Below, piece after piece: positions 30,062 through 31,063 of a stretch of 31,063 nucleotides of DNA (positions are counted from its first letter, which is position 1; every line of letters starts with the position of its first letter). Source of the DNA: Patescibacteria group bacterium UBA3458 (GTDB lineage Bacteria; Patescibacteriota; Minisyncoccia; Phycocordibacterales; UBA2100); assembly GCA_002378745.1 (NCBI GenBank), contig DFRR01000008.1:4190-35252 (forward strand). The letters run 5' to 3'. Under the pieces are notes generated by a model. That model had not been told where the DNA came from, made no database searches, and saw nothing but the letters and a program-made list of their open reading frames with translations. The position numbers and the translations under genes are program-made.

Positions 30062-30984
30062 CTACTCTTTCAACAGTGCATCCCAGTACGCATCATTCAT
30101 GACACCGCCGCTCCATCGAAGAAAATTCTCTTTCATGTCCGAATACTTTTTCTTCAATACAAGTTGTGCTTCTTTTGGCGCATTCGCGAGTCTGGCGAGA
30201 AACTCCTTGTGTCGTTGCGGTAGCATGAATATCTCTGCAAACTCAGCTCGCTCTTCGGTTGGACTTGTACTACCGTATGCACTTACAAAGCACGGTGATA
30301 TTGGACCTTCACCCTTGCCGGTGTATGTCCCGCACACACGTGAATGCTTCTCGTGTAGCGAAATCCATTTCTTATCCAGCTTTGAACGCTCATGTCCATC
30401 AAGAATATGGGTAATCTCATGATGGAGTGTCCCCCTCATGCTCGGATGATCGGTCTTCTTTTGGTGTGGATAATAGAGTAAGAGGATTTCTTTTAATTTC
30501 CACCACGAACGGCCGCCAATATGCCTCTTTTCCCAAATCTTTTTCCCCTTGAAAATATCTTCAGTTTCATACTTGGCAAGGTTCTTAACGAAATGCATCG
30601 CCTTTATCGTGTTCCTTCTAAAGAAGTCGCATGGATATTTGGCCAGCTCTTCCATAACAACACGTAATGTGTCTCGAAGCTCGTCCCGTTCAAGATTTGT
30701 ACCAACGGTATCGATGTGATGCGTTTCACCGTTATGGGTATTAATACCGTATGTTTCAGCAATGGTTTTCTGTGCTTGTGCAATCGTTTCGTCATCAGGA
30801 TAATTCGGGTCATTCAGCACATTGAGCATATACTGGTATTTGCGCGTCATTCTAAGCGCAATGTCTTTTCCTGGACCAAGGCCAAAAAATACGGCACCTA
30901 AACCCGCGAGTACGCCCCTTCGGCTAATTCCCTCAGTTATTCCCTTTTGTTTTGTCTCAGTGCTTGGTGTGGGAATTTTTTCAT
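30062..30984 (-). pseudogene. HExxH metallopeptidase with Tat-like signal, apparent frameshift in A6 tract
   Basis: The intact frame from ATG 30850 gives 262 residues with the zinc-protease motif HEITH (residues 144-148) and a later Glu-rich segment TEERAEFAE (about 198-206) that could supply the third ligand; the rest matches no family I know. The same frame stays open upstream to a TAA at 30988-30990 and encodes GISRRGVLAGLGAVFFGLG, a twin-arginine-like signal, but has no ATG, GTG or TTG before it. ATG 30984, 9 nt after a -10-like TAGTAT, begins M-K-K and then six A bases; it reads out of frame and stops after 15 codons. One extra A would join ATG 30984 to the signal and protease (307 residues). 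Either a mutation, a homopolymer read error, or slippage on the A tract explains this. If only 30062-30850 is used, the protein is cytoplasmic. Confidence 0.7.
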
Positions 30985-30993
30985 GTACTTAAA

Positions 30994-30999
30994 ATACTA
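30994..30999 (-). promoter_or_regulatory. Probable -10 box of the metallopeptidase gene
   Basis: TAGTAT on the minus strand, 9 nt before ATG 30984; its placement supports 30984 as the real start of the frameshifted gene. Confidence 0.35.
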
Positions 31000-31063
31000 T
31001 CACACGTAAGATTGCTCGGCTCCACGTCCCTGGTAAAACGCAAAAACCACCAAAATGGGCCCA

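Noticed and set aside
30465..30473. Exact DnaA box TGTGGATAA inside the metallopeptidase gene
   Set aside because: Single isolated site within coding sequence; most likely chance.
31000..31063. Open minus-strand frames at the right edge (one ends at a TGA at 31000-31002)
   Set aside because: At least two frames are open over this short stretch and neither shows a family motif; a neighbouring gene's 3' end is possible but cannot be supported.
1..31063. tRNA, rRNA, tmRNA genes, CRISPR arrays, insertion sequences, integrases
   Set aside because: I looked for T-loop motifs, regularly spaced repeats and transposase/integrase motifs in the gaps and found none.

Overview
The window looks like a chromosomal segment of a Patescibacteria/CPR bacterium, most likely a Parcubacteria (Paceibacteria) lineage. 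This rests on gene content and protein style: compact genes, many uncharacterised secreted proteins, a stand-alone PrgI/TraC-like/VirB4/VirB6-type cluster, and hardly any Shine-Dalgarno sequences. UGA is used as a stop (for example in the penicillin-binding protein gene), so the code is standard and this is not a recoded Gracilibacteria-type genome. No database search was possible; the lineage call is inference.

Layout. 1-1420: 5'-truncated yebC, ruvC, and a tiny hyperacidic protein gene preceded by DnaA boxes, closed by a strong bidirectional terminator. 1421-5091: tyrS (-) and a class A penicillin-binding protein (+), divergent. 5100-8520: origin region, with a DUF721/DciA-like gene, dnaN and dnaA on the minus strand and rpmH starting the plus-strand unit rpmH-rnpA-yidC-jag. 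DnaA boxes lie both between dnaA and dnaN and between dnaA and rpmH, so a bipartite oriC is likely. This stretch is visibly more AT-rich than the rest.

10104-23214: a 13-kb block, entirely on the minus strand, encoding a type IV secretion-like machine. In transcription order it has two membrane-anchored helical proteins (one with calcium-binding-type repeats), a large secreted Ig/coiled-coil protein, a VirB6/TrbL-like membrane protein with a long charged tail, a small helical protein, PrgI, a TraC-like domain protein, the VirB4 ATPase, a small membrane protein, a secreted Ig/PKD-like protein, an anchored beta-propeller-like protein, and a VirB2-like pilin with a cysteine-repeat ectodomain. 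No relaxase, VirD4 coupling protein or VirB8/9/10 core is visible. It therefore looks like a cell-surface or DNA/protein transport device rather than a conjugative element, and it is the best candidate for a poorly described system here.

23434-31063: a small secreted protein, ksgA, a UvrD/PcrA helicase, a LysM-M23 peptidoglycan hydrolase, a MazG-like hydrolase, comM, and a HExxH metallopeptidase whose Tat-like signal sequence is separated from its start codon by an apparent one-base frameshift in an A6 tract.

Two patterns cut across the window. First, about a dozen genes have a -10-like hexamer ending only 6-9 nt before the start codon, which implies leaderless mRNAs. Second, close matches to the DnaA box recur at the origin and in one remote intergenic region.
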